NCBI GenBank assembly: GCA_045628125.1
Contig: JAZQPA010000199.1
Coordinates: 18,186-82,185 of the forward strand
From: Minthousia sp045628125
GTDB lineage: Bacteria; Bacteroidota; Bacteroidia; Bacteroidales; Bacteroidaceae
Length of the DNA stretch: 64,000 bases
Direction of reading: 5' to 3'
Made by a program: the position numbers and the translations under genes
Notes under the pieces: generated by a model
What the model saw: only the letters and a program-made list of their open reading frames with translations
Databases searched by the model: none
What the model was told of the DNA's origin: nothing
In this document: piece by piece, positions 50,929 to 60,108 of the stretch
Numbering within the stretch: position 1 is the first letter of the stretch
Layout: each line of letters begins with the position of its first letter

Positions 50929-51770
50929 TGACTGCTTATGATTTTTCCCGAATGTGCATCAGACATCTGTATAGAAGTGTCTGCATCTTAGTGCTGCTAT
51001 TTATCCCTTTCTGGTGTATGGCTCAGTGTCCTATTCAGAACAAAGCTATTGCTCCGGGTGAGGATTTGGTTTATGATCTGCATTTCAACTGGAAGTTTAT
51101 TTGGGTAAAGTGCGGAACAGCTACAATGAAGACTGTCTCCACCACCTATAACGGACAGCCAGCTCTGCGTACCTATCTGCAGACAAAGGGCAGCAAACAG
51201 GCCGATAAACTGTTCATGATGCGTGACACCCTGTTGTGCTATATGACACCCGATATGGTGCCGCTGTATTTCCGCAAGGGAGCATTGGAAGGTCATCGCT
51301 ATAATGTTGACGAGGTGTTCTATCATTATAAGAATGGCAAAGTATCAATTGATCATAATTACCTGAACCGATTGGGTGAGTGGGAAAAGCATCATACCGA
51401 TCTTACCCAATGTGCCTTTGACATGATTGCCCAGTTGAACCGTGCCCGTTCGCTCAGTGCCGATGGCCTGAAACCTGGTCAGAAGATCAAGTTCCAGATG
51501 GCTGAGGGTAAGCGTGTGAGCGAGAAGACTCTGATTTTCCGTCGTCGTGATACGTTCAAGGCCGATGACGGAACCAAATACAAGTGCCTGGTACTCTCGT
51601 TTGTGGAATACCCGGAAGGAAAGGAGAAGGAAGTCATCACGTTCTATGTGACCGATGATGGGAATCATCTGCCTGTCCGTCTGGATCTGAACCTGAAGTT
51701 CGGTTCAGCCAAGGCATTTCTGAATTCGGCCAAGGGAACAAAATACCCTATCTCAGCCATTATAAAGTAA
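50925..51770 (+). CDS. DUF3108 exported protein
   Basis: A 281-residue protein with a signal anchor at about 12-34 (ends CMAQ). The body, starting IAPGEDLVYDLHFNWKFIWVKCGTATMK, matches the DUF3108 family, beta-rich proteins related in fold to LolA-type carriers or outer-membrane lipoprotein parts. It starts within the stop of the Ig-like gene (ATGA overlap) and is followed 15 nt later by a DUF5672 gene. Function unknown. Confidence 0.82.
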   Translation: MMTAYDFSRMCIRHLYRSVCILVLLFIPFWCMAQCPIQNKAIAPGEDLVYDLHFNWKFIWVKCGTATMKTVSTTYNGQPALRTYLQTKGSKQADKLFMMRDTLLCYMTPDMVPLYFRKGALEGHRYNVDEVFYHYKNGKVSIDHNYLNRLGEWEKHHTDLTQCAFDMIAQLNRARSLSADGLKPGQKIKFQMAEGKRVSEKTLIFRRRDTFKADDGTKYKCLVLSFVEYPEGKEKEVITFYVTDDGNHLPVRLDLNLKFGSAKAFLNSAKGTKYPISAIIK

Positions 51771-51785
51771 ACGGGAATTGAGAAG

Positions 51786-52562
51786 ATGAAAAGTTTGGCA
51801 GCAGTTGTTGTTCCGATATATCGTACATCCTTGGATCCGTATGAGGAACTGTCGTTGCGAAACACCTGCAAGGTGCTGTCTGGCTATCCTATTATAGTTG
51901 CTCATCCCCAAGGTCTGGATTTACATAAAATCTCAGAAAACTATCCTCAATTGCAGTTTAAGGCATTTGATCCGTCCTTTTTTAAGGGAATAATGGGTTA
52001 TAATCGTCTGATGCTTTCCTCTGTTTTTTACGAATCCTTCAGCGATTTTCAGTATATCCTCATTTGCCAGTTGGATGCGTATATTTTCCGCGACGAACTG
52101 AAGGATTGGTGCCTTAAGGGATTTGATTATGTGGGAGCACCCTGGTTGAGACGTAGCGTGTACGATTATCCATTAATTAAGCAATGGATGTGGCTGGTTC
52201 GGAAATATCAGCATGCATCAGGTAAACGCTCTAAGCAAGACCTGTATGACAAAATCGGTAATGGAGGCTTGTCCCTGCGAAAAGTGGAAAGTCATCGTCG
52301 GGTAGTGAATGAATACGCGGAATTGATAGAAAAGTATGTGTCCCGTGAAAAGAAAATGCATCTTTTCAATGAAGATGTGTTTTGGGCACTGGAGCCAAAG
52401 GATTTTGTTTATCCATCTGTTGAGGAGGCCTTGTTGTTTGCCTTTGACAAATATCCGGATCTCTGCTATAAAAAAACAGGAAACCGGTTGCCCTTCGGTT
52501 GCCATGCCTGGTATAAACGCAAGATGAAAGCCTTTTGGGATTCATTAGGAGTAATAGAATAA
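51786..52562 (+). CDS. DUF5672 glycosyltransferase-like protein
   Basis: A 258-residue cytoplasmic protein. AVVVPIYRTSLDPYEELSLRNT at the start and the ILICQLDAYIFRDELKDWC and NEDVFWALEP segments match DUF5672, a group with a GT-A-like fold (the Q-L-D-A element stands where a DxD motif would be). It likely moves a sugar, but no donor or acceptor can be named. It has no own promoter and ends inside a strong bidirectional terminator. Confidence 0.8.
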   Translation: MKSLAAVVVPIYRTSLDPYEELSLRNTCKVLSGYPIIVAHPQGLDLHKISENYPQLQFKAFDPSFFKGIMGYNRLMLSSVFYESFSDFQYILICQLDAYIFRDELKDWCLKGFDYVGAPWLRRSVYDYPLIKQWMWLVRKYQHASGKRSKQDLYDKIGNGGLSLRKVESHRRVVNEYAELIEKYVSREKKMHLFNEDVFWALEPKDFVYPSVEEALLFAFDKYPDLCYKKTGNRLPFGCHAWYKRKMKAFWDSLGVIE

Positions 52563-52595
52563 AAAATATCCCCGGAATTTTCCGGGGATATTTTT
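52562..52595. terminator. Bidirectional terminator between DUF5672 and glmM
   Basis: AAAAATATCCCCGGAA (52562-52577) and TTCCGGGGATATTTTT (52580-52595) form a perfect 16-bp stem with a 2-nt loop. Both flanking stop codons touch it. Confidence 0.92.
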
Positions 52596-53982
52596 ATTTA
52601 ACGAAACCGTAAACAACGTTCATAATCTTTTGTCCTAAGGCATCTGCCTGTTCCATCGTAGCGGCTTCACTGTAAACACGGATGATTGGCTCTGTGTTAC
52701 TCTTGCGCAAGTGAACCCAACTGTCGGCAAAGTCAATCTTTACACCATCAATGTCATTTACCTGCTCATCTTTGTACATTTCCTTAACCTGCTGAAGCAA
52801 ACCGTCAACATCGGTTCCCGCTGTCAGGTCAATGCGGTTCTTGGCAATGAAATATGGAGGGTAGGTAGCACGAAGTTCACTTACCTTCTTTCCTTCATGT
52901 GCCAGGTGGCTCAGGAATAGAGCAATACCCACAAGAGCATCACGGCCGTAGTGACTTGCTGGATAGATTACTCCACCATTGCCTTCACCTCCGATAACAG
53001 CACCTACCTCTTTCATCTTGGTGGTTACATTAACCTCACCCACAGCAGCGGCACTATATGTACCTCCATACAGGTTGGTTACATCGCGAAGCGCACGGGT
53101 TGAACTCAAGTTTGAAACCGTATTGCCAGGTGTATGCTTTAATATATAATCAGCAACACTGACCAAAGTATACTCCTCGCCATACATGGTACCATCCTCA
53201 CAGATAAAAGCAAGACGGTCAACATCAGGGTCAACAACAAAACCGATATCGTATTTCCCGCTCTTCATCAAATCCATGATGCCGGTCAGGTTCTTCTCCA
53301 ATGGTTCCGGGTTGTGGGCAAAATCTCCGTTTGGCTCACCGTTCAGCACCTCGATTACCTCAACACCCAATTTATGAAGCAGATAAGGAAGCACCAAACT
53401 TCCAACACTGTTGATGGTATCCAGAGCAACACGGAATTTTGCATTACGGATAGCTTCAACGTCCACCAGATCCAAATCCAGAACGGCATTGACATGTTTC
53501 TCACCGTAAGTGTGATCCTCGATATATGTGCCCAGATTATCCACATCGGCGTAGCCAAAATCCTCAGCTTCTGCAATGCGAAGAACCTCTTGGCCTTCTG
53601 CCGCATTCAGGAACTCGCCGTGCTCATTCAGCAATTTAAGCGCATTCCAATGACGAGGGTTATGGCTGGCGGTTAAAATGATTCCACCGCATGAGTTACT
53701 CATGGTAACTGCCAATTCTGTAGTTGGGGTTGAGGCAAGGCCAATATCCAATACATTAAAGCCCATTCCCATTAAAGTACCGCACACCAATTGCTTTGCC
53801 ATCTCGCCGCTGATGCGAGCATCTCGTCCGACAACAATGGTATTGGTTTCCTTCTGGGTGGTCTTGCGGATTAAGGTAGCATAAGCAGAAGTGAATTTTA
53901 CCACATCCAAAGGGGTAAGACCCTCGCTCACTGGTCCACCGATAGTACCACGGATACCGGATATAGACTTAATTAAACTCAT
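52594..53982 (-). CDS. glmM: Phosphoglucosamine mutase
   Basis: A 462-residue alpha-D-phosphohexomutase that turns glucosamine 6-phosphate into glucosamine 1-phosphate for UDP-GlcNAc. The phosphoserine is Ser106 in TASHNPRHWNALK; the metal loop is DPDVDRLAF; the sugar-binding loop GGEGNGGV and the C-terminal phosphate loop SNTEPIIRVYSE follow. The sequence is closest to phosphohexomutases annotated GlmM in Bacteroidota, though a phosphomannomutase activity is hard to exclude from sequence alone. It follows the DUF2795 gene by 17 nt on the same strand. Confidence 0.9.
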   Translation of the reverse strand: MSLIKSISGIRGTIGGPVSEGLTPLDVVKFTSAYATLIRKTTQKETNTIVVGRDARISGEMAKQLVCGTLMGMGFNVLDIGLASTPTTELAVTMSNSCGGIILTASHNPRHWNALKLLNEHGEFLNAAEGQEVLRIAEAEDFGYADVDNLGTYIEDHTYGEKHVNAVLDLDLVDVEAIRNAKFRVALDTINSVGSLVLPYLLHKLGVEVIEVLNGEPNGDFAHNPEPLEKNLTGIMDLMKSGKYDIGFVVDPDVDRLAFICEDGTMYGEEYTLVSVADYILKHTPGNTVSNLSSTRALRDVTNLYGGTYSAAAVGEVNVTTKMKEVGAVIGGEGNGGVIYPASHYGRDALVGIALFLSHLAHEGKKVSELRATYPPYFIAKNRIDLTAGTDVDGLLQQVKEMYKDEQVNDIDGVKIDFADSWVHLRKSNTEPIIRVYSEAATMEQADALGQKIMNVVYGFVK

Positions 53983-53999
53983 TCGTTCCTTGAATTATA

Positions 54000-54221
54000 T
54001 TAATATTCATCCTCGTTGAAAAGGAAATCCTCCTTGGTTGGGTAATCTGGCCATACATCTTCGATGGTTTCGTAGATCTCGCCTTCATCTTCAATCTCCA
54101 TCAGGTTTTCGATTACCTCCAAAGGTGCACCAGAACGTTGTGCATAGTCAATTAACTCATCCTTGGTTGCAGGCCAAGGAGCATCCTCCAATTTAGAGGC
54201 TAGTTCCAAAGTCCAATACAT
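54000..54221 (-). CDS. DUF2795 small protein
   Basis: A 73-residue acidic protein with the DUF2795 pattern: an N-terminal helix, WPATKDELIDYAQRSGAPLEVIENL and a DEGEIYETIEDVWPDY segment. The family is found across bacteria, often as a short stand-alone protein near cell-envelope or central metabolism genes; function unknown. It is the first gene after the promoter at 54258-54288 and precedes glmM, so it may be coupled to it. Confidence 0.85.
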   Translation of the reverse strand: MYWTLELASKLEDAPWPATKDELIDYAQRSGAPLEVIENLMEIEDEGEIYETIEDVWPDYPTKEDFLFNEDEY

Positions 54222-54257
54222 ATTTTTATTATTTAATGTTTCTCAAAAATTAGGTCG

Positions 54258-54288
54258 CAAAAGTACAAAAAACGTAGTAATATTCAAT
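54258..54288 (-). promoter_or_regulatory. Promoter of DUF2795-glmM
   Basis: Minus strand: ATTG (54288-54285) and TACTTTTG (54265-54258) with a 19-nt spacer; good match to both Bacteroidota boxes. Confidence 0.65.
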
Positions 54289-54293
54289 GGAAA

Positions 54294-54863
54294 TTAGTGT
54301 TTTTTTATCCATTTTTTTTCTTCCGTTTGTGTTAAAATATTTAATTTCCGCGATAGGATGAACAAATAATCACTTAATCGGTTCACGTACTTGCGGATAA
54401 CAGCATCAATCGGATGTTGTTCATGCAACCTTAGCATCTGTCTTTCCGTTCTTCTGCATACGGTACGGCAGACATGAGCCTGAGCCGCAGCTTTGCAACC
54501 TCCCGGCAGTACAAAACAGAACTGCTTAGGCATGAGCTCTTGGGCAGCATCCACTTCCCTTTCCAAAATGTCCACGGCATCGTCGCTTAAGATAGAATAC
54601 GCTTTCAATTCCCGGTTCTCCGTATTCGTGGCCAGATAACTGCCCACAATGAACAGGTCATTCTGAATATTTTCGATCAGTTGGATTTCATGACTGAAGT
54701 CGGCGCGAGTCTCCTCCTCGCAAAAACAGGCCAACAATCCTAATTGGGCATTCAGCTCGTCGATGGTACCGTAAGCTTCCAATCGTATGTGAGTTTTGGG
54801 TACACGCTCACCACCAACTAAACTGGTCATTCCTTCGTCTCCTGTTTTGGTATATACTTTCAT
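54294..54863 (-). CDS. PduO-type cob(I)alamin adenosyltransferase
   Basis: A 189-residue protein starting MKVYTKTGDEGMTSLVGGERVPK, the ATP-binding N-terminal signature (TKtGD.G.t.L..G.rv.K) of PduO-type adenosyltransferases, with the later RRTERQMLR and VNRLSDYLFILSR helices. It transfers the adenosyl group of ATP to cob(I)alamin to make coenzyme B12. ATG 54863 is used since the longer frame begins with TTG; it lies 1 nt from the upstream stop. Companion methylmalonyl-CoA mutase genes are not in the window. Confidence 0.92.
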   Translation of the reverse strand: MKVYTKTGDEGMTSLVGGERVPKTHIRLEAYGTIDELNAQLGLLACFCEEETRADFSHEIQLIENIQNDLFIVGSYLATNTENRELKAYSILSDDAVDILEREVDAAQELMPKQFCFVLPGGCKAAAQAHVCRTVCRRTERQMLRLHEQHPIDAVIRKYVNRLSDYLFILSRKLNILTQTEEKKWIKKH

Positions 54864-54864
54864 G

Positions 54865-55470
54865 TTATACAAAATTTACTTTATAATGTTGTTTGCTGTA
54901 TGTGGGATTGAAAAGGATAATTCCGACATCGTACAAATCGAAGGTCAGGCCTAAGCGTTTGTCTTTTTCCAACTGACGCCACCATGCTTTTTTCTCATTA
55001 TCGGAATAAGGGTTATCAATCACAAACACAGAATTCTGTGCGGTCAGGGATAAAGCCTTTTCAAAAGCTACTTTATAGTTGGGTGTGTTGCACAAATAAA
55101 GCAGACCAATCGCCTTTTCCTGTGAGGATTCCCCAGAAAGGAATAGATTGGTATCCTTATAGGCTTGGCATTTGACTTTTCTGCAACCGGCCTGAATATA
55201 TTTCAGCGACATGGCCCCACCTTCACCAATCAGGATAGATAAGTCTGGCTGACAGAAATTAGCCAGTCGGAACAGCAATTTGTCAACGGCGATGGGGGAG
55301 AGAGAACGTACGCCCTTACGGAGAGGCTTTAATTCATCGTAGGCATAGTAATGTCCTCTTTCATTAATGACTGTCCGGATGAAGTCGTATGCAAAAGGGG
55401 AGTGTACTCCATACCCCTTCCGTTTGCGGAAGCGGCACAACCATACCCATGTCTTTTTTAGTGTATTCAC
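54865..55470 (-). CDS. Methyltransferase-like protein (O-methyltransferase fold, degenerate)
   Basis: A 201-residue protein. KRKGYGVHSPFAYDFIRTVI at the N-terminus and the LSILIGEGGAMSLKYIQAGCRKVKCQAYK stretch resemble class I SAM methyltransferases of the O-methyltransferase type seen in Bacteroidota, but the usual E/DxGxGxG SAM loop reads IGEGGAMS and the later acidic residue is replaced, so activity is doubtful. It precedes the cobalamin adenosyltransferase by 1 nt. A structural or binding role is possible. Confidence 0.55.
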   Translation of the reverse strand: MNTLKKTWVWLCRFRKRKGYGVHSPFAYDFIRTVINERGHYYAYDELKPLRKGVRSLSPIAVDKLLFRLANFCQPDLSILIGEGGAMSLKYIQAGCRKVKCQAYKDTNLFLSGESSQEKAIGLLYLCNTPNYKVAFEKALSLTAQNSVFVIDNPYSDNEKKAWWRQLEKDKRLGLTFDLYDVGIILFNPTYSKQHYKVNFV

Positions 55471-55491
55471 AGCCTTACCACTTTAAGTATG

Positions 55492-55595
55492 CAAACATAC
55501 AATAAAAAACTCACATAATGGTTCAATCCGGATACAAATTTGCCCACCTTTGGGCGAATTTCATTTGTGAGAATAGGCTTTTTATCGTATTTTTG
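55492..55595. promoter_or_regulatory. Divergent promoters: methyltransferase-like gene and DUF4254 gene
   Basis: Minus strand: TATGTTTG at 55499-55492. Plus strand: TTTG 55564-55567 and TATTTTTG 55588-55595, 20-nt spacer, giving a leader of about 10-15 nt before ATG 55613. Confidence 0.65.
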
Positions 55596-55612
55596 CACCA
55601 AACATAAAGAAT

Positions 55613-56221
55613 ATGAAGACATTTACCGAACTTAGCAACTCTATTTTTGTCCAGTCAATTGAAGATTATCATAAGACCGACAATGTTGATACTCCTATTC
55701 AGAACCCTTATCCAATACGTAGTATTGAATATTACTTATATTTGAAGAATTGGATTGATACTGTTCAGTGGCATTTCGAGGATATCATCCGCGATCCAAA
55801 CATCAATCCCGAAGATGCTCTGGTACTGAAACGTCGCATTGATAAGAGCAATCAGGACAGAACGGATTTAGTGGAGTTGATTGACAGCTATTTCTTGGAC
55901 AAATATAAAGATGTGGTTCCTGCTGGGGATGCAACCATCAACACCGAAAGCCCTGCTTGGGCAGTTGACCGATTGAGCATTCTGGCCTTAAAGATTTACC
56001 ATATGCAGCAGGAGGTAAATCGAACAGATGTTTCAGCCGAGCACCATGAGCAGTGTTCTGCCAAATTGAATGTGCTGCTGGAACAGCAAAAAGATTTGTC
56101 AAGTGCCATAGATCAGTTGCTTGCAGACATTGAATCTGGAAAGAAATACATGAAGGTGTATAAACAGATGAAAATGTATAATGATCCAAATTTGAACCCT
56201 GTTCTATACGGTAAGAAATAA
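55613..56221 (+). CDS. DUF4254 protein
   Basis: A 202-residue soluble, helical, acidic protein with DUF4254 landmarks (IFVQSIEDYHKTDNVD, YLYLKNWIDTVQWHFEDIIRDP). In Bacteroidota it is nearly always next to a GT9 heptosyltransferase-type gene, as here, where its stop overlaps the next ATG by one base (TAATG). This suggests a role in lipopolysaccharide core or related glycan assembly; the molecular function is unknown. Confidence 0.85.
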   Translation: MKTFTELSNSIFVQSIEDYHKTDNVDTPIQNPYPIRSIEYYLYLKNWIDTVQWHFEDIIRDPNINPEDALVLKRRIDKSNQDRTDLVELIDSYFLDKYKDVVPAGDATINTESPAWAVDRLSILALKIYHMQQEVNRTDVSAEHHEQCSAKLNVLLEQQKDLSSAIDQLLADIESGKKYMKVYKQMKMYNDPNLNPVLYGKK

Positions 56222-57204
56222 TGAATGTCCTCGTCATCCGTTTTTCGGCATTGGGTGATGTGGCAATGACTGTGCCAATAATTCATTCGGTAGCTATTCA
56301 GTACCCTCAACACCGTTTTTTTGTGTTGAGTAGGTCGGGAATGGCGTCGTATTTTGAAAAACTTCCCTCCAATGTGGAGTTCAAAGGGGTAGACCTGAAT
56401 CAATACAAAGGAATTGGTGGGTTAGGCCGGTTGTATAAGGAATTAAAGCAGCTTGATATTGATGCCGTTGCTGACCTGCACGATGTTTTGCGAAGTCAAT
56501 ACCTGAGGTTCCGTTTCTGTCTGGCAGGTAAAAAGGTATGCCATATCCGTAAAGGCAGAACAGAAAAACGGGCTTTGACAAGTGGCGACCCAAGCAAGCA
56601 TCACCAATTAAAGACCTCTTTTGAGCGTTATTCCGAGGTCTTTGCCGGATTGGGCCTTTTAACCACTGTTTCTTTCTCGCCTGTGGGAACTCCTCAAAGG
56701 GGATGGGTGGGAATTGCCCCTTTTGCAGCTCATGCAGGAAAAGTATATCCACAGGAGAAGATGCAGGAGGTAATCCGGCTGATAGCAGGACATGAAGATT
56801 CCCGTGTGTTCTTGTTTGGTGGAGGTCCAAAGGAAGTGGCATTGCTGGAGTCATGGGCAAAAAATAGTCCTAATGTGGAGTCAGTAGCCGGAAAGCTGAG
56901 TAGAAAAGAGGAATTGGATCTTATTTCCAAACTCAAGGTGATGTTGAGTATGGACTCGGCCAATATGCATCTGGCCTCATTAGTGGGTACAGAAGTGGTA
57001 TCGGTGTGGGGAGCAACCCATCCTTTTGCAGGATTTATGGGATGGAATCAGAAGGAAGAAAATGCGATTCAGACAGATATGCCTTGCCGTCCTTGTTCTA
57101 TTTATGGTAATAAACCGTGCCATAAGGGGGATTATCCTTGCCTGAATTCGATTTTACCCCATACTATTGCAGAAAAAGTGTTGTCTATTGCGTTTGACGA
57201 ATAA
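56221..57204 (+). CDS. GT9 glycosyltransferase (heptosyltransferase type)
   Basis: A 327-residue GT-B enzyme: VIRFSALGDVAMTVPIIHSV starts as in WaaC/WaaF, with FFVLSRSG later and a C-terminal donor-binding domain containing LSMDSANMHLASLVGTEVVSVWGATHP, the conserved GT9 motif. Heptosyltransferases add heptose to the LPS inner core; Bacteroidota members may use other sugars. The neighbouring DUF4254, LTA-synthase-like and acyltransferase genes make an LPS or lipooligosaccharide role likely. Confidence 0.9.
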   Translation: MNVLVIRFSALGDVAMTVPIIHSVAIQYPQHRFFVLSRSGMASYFEKLPSNVEFKGVDLNQYKGIGGLGRLYKELKQLDIDAVADLHDVLRSQYLRFRFCLAGKKVCHIRKGRTEKRALTSGDPSKHHQLKTSFERYSEVFAGLGLLTTVSFSPVGTPQRGWVGIAPFAAHAGKVYPQEKMQEVIRLIAGHEDSRVFLFGGGPKEVALLESWAKNSPNVESVAGKLSRKEELDLISKLKVMLSMDSANMHLASLVGTEVVSVWGATHPFAGFMGWNQKEENAIQTDMPCRPCSIYGNKPCHKGDYPCLNSILPHTIAEKVLSIAFDE

Positions 57205-57212
57205 TAGTACGG

Positions 57213-59156
57213 ATGAAAAGCATAATCAAGAATAGTGGTGTTTGCCTTATCATAAACCTGTTCTGGGTTTATGTGTGCTATGCTATATGCCGATTGGTTT
57301 TTCTGTTTGAACATTGGAATGTGCTGTCCGGAAAGCTAAACGCTTCTGCTTTATCGGATATATTTAAGGGCGGATGGATGTTTGATACCTCTGCTATACT
57401 ATATACCAATGTCCTGCTTGCTTTTCTTGTTCTACTACCCTTGCATAGGAAAGAAACCCACGTCTTTCATAAAATTTGCCGTTGGATTTATGTGGCAGTT
57501 AATGGCTTGTGTCTGGCTGTTAATCTTGGCGATGTGGTGTATTTTACCTATACTGGCCGCAGAACCACAGCCTCTGTTTTTCAGGAGTTCGGCAATGAGG
57601 GTAATTTAGGCCGGATTATTGGCTTGGAATTTCTGAACCACTGGTATCTGGTCCTTTTGGCCGGATTGATGGTGTATGGTTTGTACCGTTTGTACCGGAT
57701 GCCGGATTACAGAATCAGCCGTCAGCGTCTTGTCCCTTATTATATCCGACAGAGTGTGGCACTCTTGATATTTGTCCCCCTGTGCATTTGTGGCATGCGG
57801 GGAGGAGCCACTACTGCTGTACGTCCGATAACCATAAGTAATGCCAATCAGTATGCCGATAGTCCTCAGGGTGCTGCTGCCGTATTGAATACTCCTTTCT
57901 CTTTGTTAAGAACTATAGGAAAGAATGTTTTTCAGGATCCGAAATATTTCTCGGATGAGGAGTTGGCTGATCTTTATTCTCCGGTTCATGAGTTTAAGTC
58001 TAAAGAAGAGAAGCGGAAAAATGTCGTAGTCTTAATTATAGAAAGTCTGGGAAGAGAATATATCGGTGGATTGAATCGGACATTGGATGAAGGGACATAT
58101 AAAGGGTATACTCCGTTTGTGGATTCTTTGCTTACTCATTCCGTAACGTGGGAATACTCTTTCTGTAACGGAAGAAAAAGTATTGATGGAATGCCTTCGA
58201 TATTAAGCAGCATTCCCATGTTTGTGGAGCCTTTCTTCCTCACACCAGCCTCAACCAATGATATCAGCGGCTTAGCCGGCGAGTTGGGCAAGAAAGGCTA
58301 CTATTCGGCATTCTTCCATGGCGCAGAGAACGGTTCTATGGGTTTCCAGGCATTTGCCAGAGCTACGGGATTCAAAGACTATTTTGGTCGTACTGAATAT
58401 AATAAGGATGACCGGTTCAATGGAGATCGGGATTTTGATGGAACATGGGCCATCTGGGATGAGCCATTCCTCCAGTTCATGGCTACAAAGATGGGGGAAT
58501 TTCAGGAACCATTCGTAAGTGCCGTATTCACAGCCTCCTCACATCATCCTTATGCCATTCCTCAGGAGTACAGGGATATCTATCCTGAAGAGGGTATTGC
58601 CATCCATAAGTGTATCCGTTATACCGATCATGCCCTGAAACGGTTCTTTGAGAGGGCAAAGACTCAGCCTTGGTATTCCAATACCCTTTTTGTGCTGACG
58701 GGCGACCATACGAATTTGAGTGACCATGCACAGTTCCAGACAGATTTAGGGTTGTTCTGCTCCCCTGTCATTTTGTTTGACCCTTCTGGCGACTTAGAAC
58801 CAGGAATAAGGGAAGGGATAGCCCAACAGATAGATATCATGCCCACTCTTTTGAATCTGCTGGGCTATGATGAGCCTTTTGTGGGATTCGGTATCGATTT
58901 GTTCAATACTTCAGCTGACGATACTTGGGCAGTGAACTATCTGAACGGCATCTATCAGTTTGTAAAAGGCTCTTATGTGATTCAGCATGACGGTCAACAG
59001 CTGCGCGCCGTCTATGATTTCCGGAACGATCCGCTGATGATGCAGAATCTGAAAGGAACAATCCGTGAAGAGGCTGATATGGAAAAACAGTTGAAGGCAA
59101 TCATACAGAGTTATATGAACCGAATGTTAACTAACCGGCTGGTTGAGAATAAGTGA
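57213..59156 (+). CDS. LTA-synthase-type phosphoglycerol/phosphoethanolamine transferase
   Basis: A 647-residue inner-membrane enzyme: five hydrophobic segments in the first ~190 residues, then a periplasmic alkaline-phosphatase-like sulfatase domain (about 265-560). The catalytic position is GRKSIDGMPS (probable nucleophile Ser323), with metal ligands in IIESLGREY, ALTGDHTNLSDH (LTGDHTNLS) and the late Asp-rich part. Family members transfer phosphoglycerol or phosphoethanolamine from lipids to glycans or lipid A. The context is an LPS-type cluster. It starts 8 nt after the GT9 gene. Confidence 0.87.
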   Translation: MKSIIKNSGVCLIINLFWVYVCYAICRLVFLFEHWNVLSGKLNASALSDIFKGGWMFDTSAILYTNVLLAFLVLLPLHRKETHVFHKICRWIYVAVNGLCLAVNLGDVVYFTYTGRRTTASVFQEFGNEGNLGRIIGLEFLNHWYLVLLAGLMVYGLYRLYRMPDYRISRQRLVPYYIRQSVALLIFVPLCICGMRGGATTAVRPITISNANQYADSPQGAAAVLNTPFSLLRTIGKNVFQDPKYFSDEELADLYSPVHEFKSKEEKRKNVVVLIIESLGREYIGGLNRTLDEGTYKGYTPFVDSLLTHSVTWEYSFCNGRKSIDGMPSILSSIPMFVEPFFLTPASTNDISGLAGELGKKGYYSAFFHGAENGSMGFQAFARATGFKDYFGRTEYNKDDRFNGDRDFDGTWAIWDEPFLQFMATKMGEFQEPFVSAVFTASSHHPYAIPQEYRDIYPEEGIAIHKCIRYTDHALKRFFERAKTQPWYSNTLFVLTGDHTNLSDHAQFQTDLGLFCSPVILFDPSGDLEPGIREGIAQQIDIMPTLLNLLGYDEPFVGFGIDLFNTSADDTWAVNYLNGIYQFVKGSYVIQHDGQQLRAVYDFRNDPLMMQNLKGTIREEADMEKQLKAIIQSYMNRMLTNRLVENK

Positions 59157-59157
59157 T

Positions 59158-60108
59158 ATGGCAAAACTTAATAGAATTGATCAGAAGTTATTGTATGGTA
59201 TCCTTTTCGGAGGATGGCATTTATTCTCATGCCTTCCATTCTTTATTCACTATCTTATCTCTGATTTCCTGTATCTGCTCATCTACTATGTGGCGCGGTA
59301 TCGCAGGAAAGTAGTCCGTAAGAATCTGATGAATAGTTTCCCTGAGAAAACGGAAAAGGAATTGCGTGCTATTGAGCGGAAATTCTATTTGCATTTCTGT
59401 GATCTCATGGTCGAATCCGTGAAATATTTCTCTATCTCACGATCCGGTATCATGAAGCATCTTCAGTTCAAAGGAGTGGATTCGATCGAGCGTTCGTGCC
59501 GAAACGGAAAATCGTGTGCGGTTTATTTGGGACATTATGGTAATTGGGAATGGATCAGTTCCTTGCAACTGTGGCTTGACCCTTCTATCGGTAAATGTGT
59601 TCAGTTGTATCATCCATTGGAAAACCCGGTGTTTGATAAACTTATCGGATACAGTCGTGAACGCTTAGGCTCAACCAATATTCCTATGGAACAGTCGTTG
59701 CGCCATATTGTAAAATATAGGAAAGAAGGAATACCGTTGGTTATAGGTTTCATCGCCGATCAGGTTCCATTACCCTGGAATATCCATTATTGGAGCAATT
59801 TCCTGAATCAGGACACCCCATTTTTTACGGGTGGTGAGCGCTTGGCCCGCCAATTGGACATGGATGTCTATTATATGGAAATCCAGCGTGTGAGAAGAGG
59901 ATATTATACGGTAGAGTTTCATTTATTGACAGACAATGCCAAAGGATGTGAGGAATTTGCAATAACAGAGATGTATAGTAGGGCTCTGGATAAGAATATC
60001 CGTCAAAATCCTCCTTATTGGCTTTGGAGCCATAACCGTTGGAAAAGGACTCGGGCATCTTGGATGCAATACAAAAAAGAGGAACAGGAGCGAAAGGCTA
60101 AAGTATAA
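59158..60108 (+). CDS. LpxL/HtrB-like lysophospholipid (lipid A) acyltransferase
   Basis: A 316-residue membrane-associated acyltransferase. The catalytic HxxxxE motif appears as GHYGNWEW, and the VVRKNLMNSFPEKTEKEL region is the LpxL-type N-terminus. It likely adds a secondary acyl chain to lipid A or a related lipid. The start is set at ATG 59158 directly after the transferase stop; the frame extends to 59143 but only from a TTG. It is the last gene of the envelope cluster, about 350 nt before the accessory region. Confidence 0.88.
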   Translation: MAKLNRIDQKLLYGILFGGWHLFSCLPFFIHYLISDFLYLLIYYVARYRRKVVRKNLMNSFPEKTEKELRAIERKFYLHFCDLMVESVKYFSISRSGIMKHLQFKGVDSIERSCRNGKSCAVYLGHYGNWEWISSLQLWLDPSIGKCVQLYHPLENPVFDKLIGYSRERLGSTNIPMEQSLRHIVKYRKEGIPLVIGFIADQVPLPWNIHYWSNFLNQDTPFFTGGERLARQLDMDVYYMEIQRVRRGYYTVEFHLLTDNAKGCEEFAITEMYSRALDKNIRQNPPYWLWSHNRWKRTRASWMQYKKEEQERKAKV

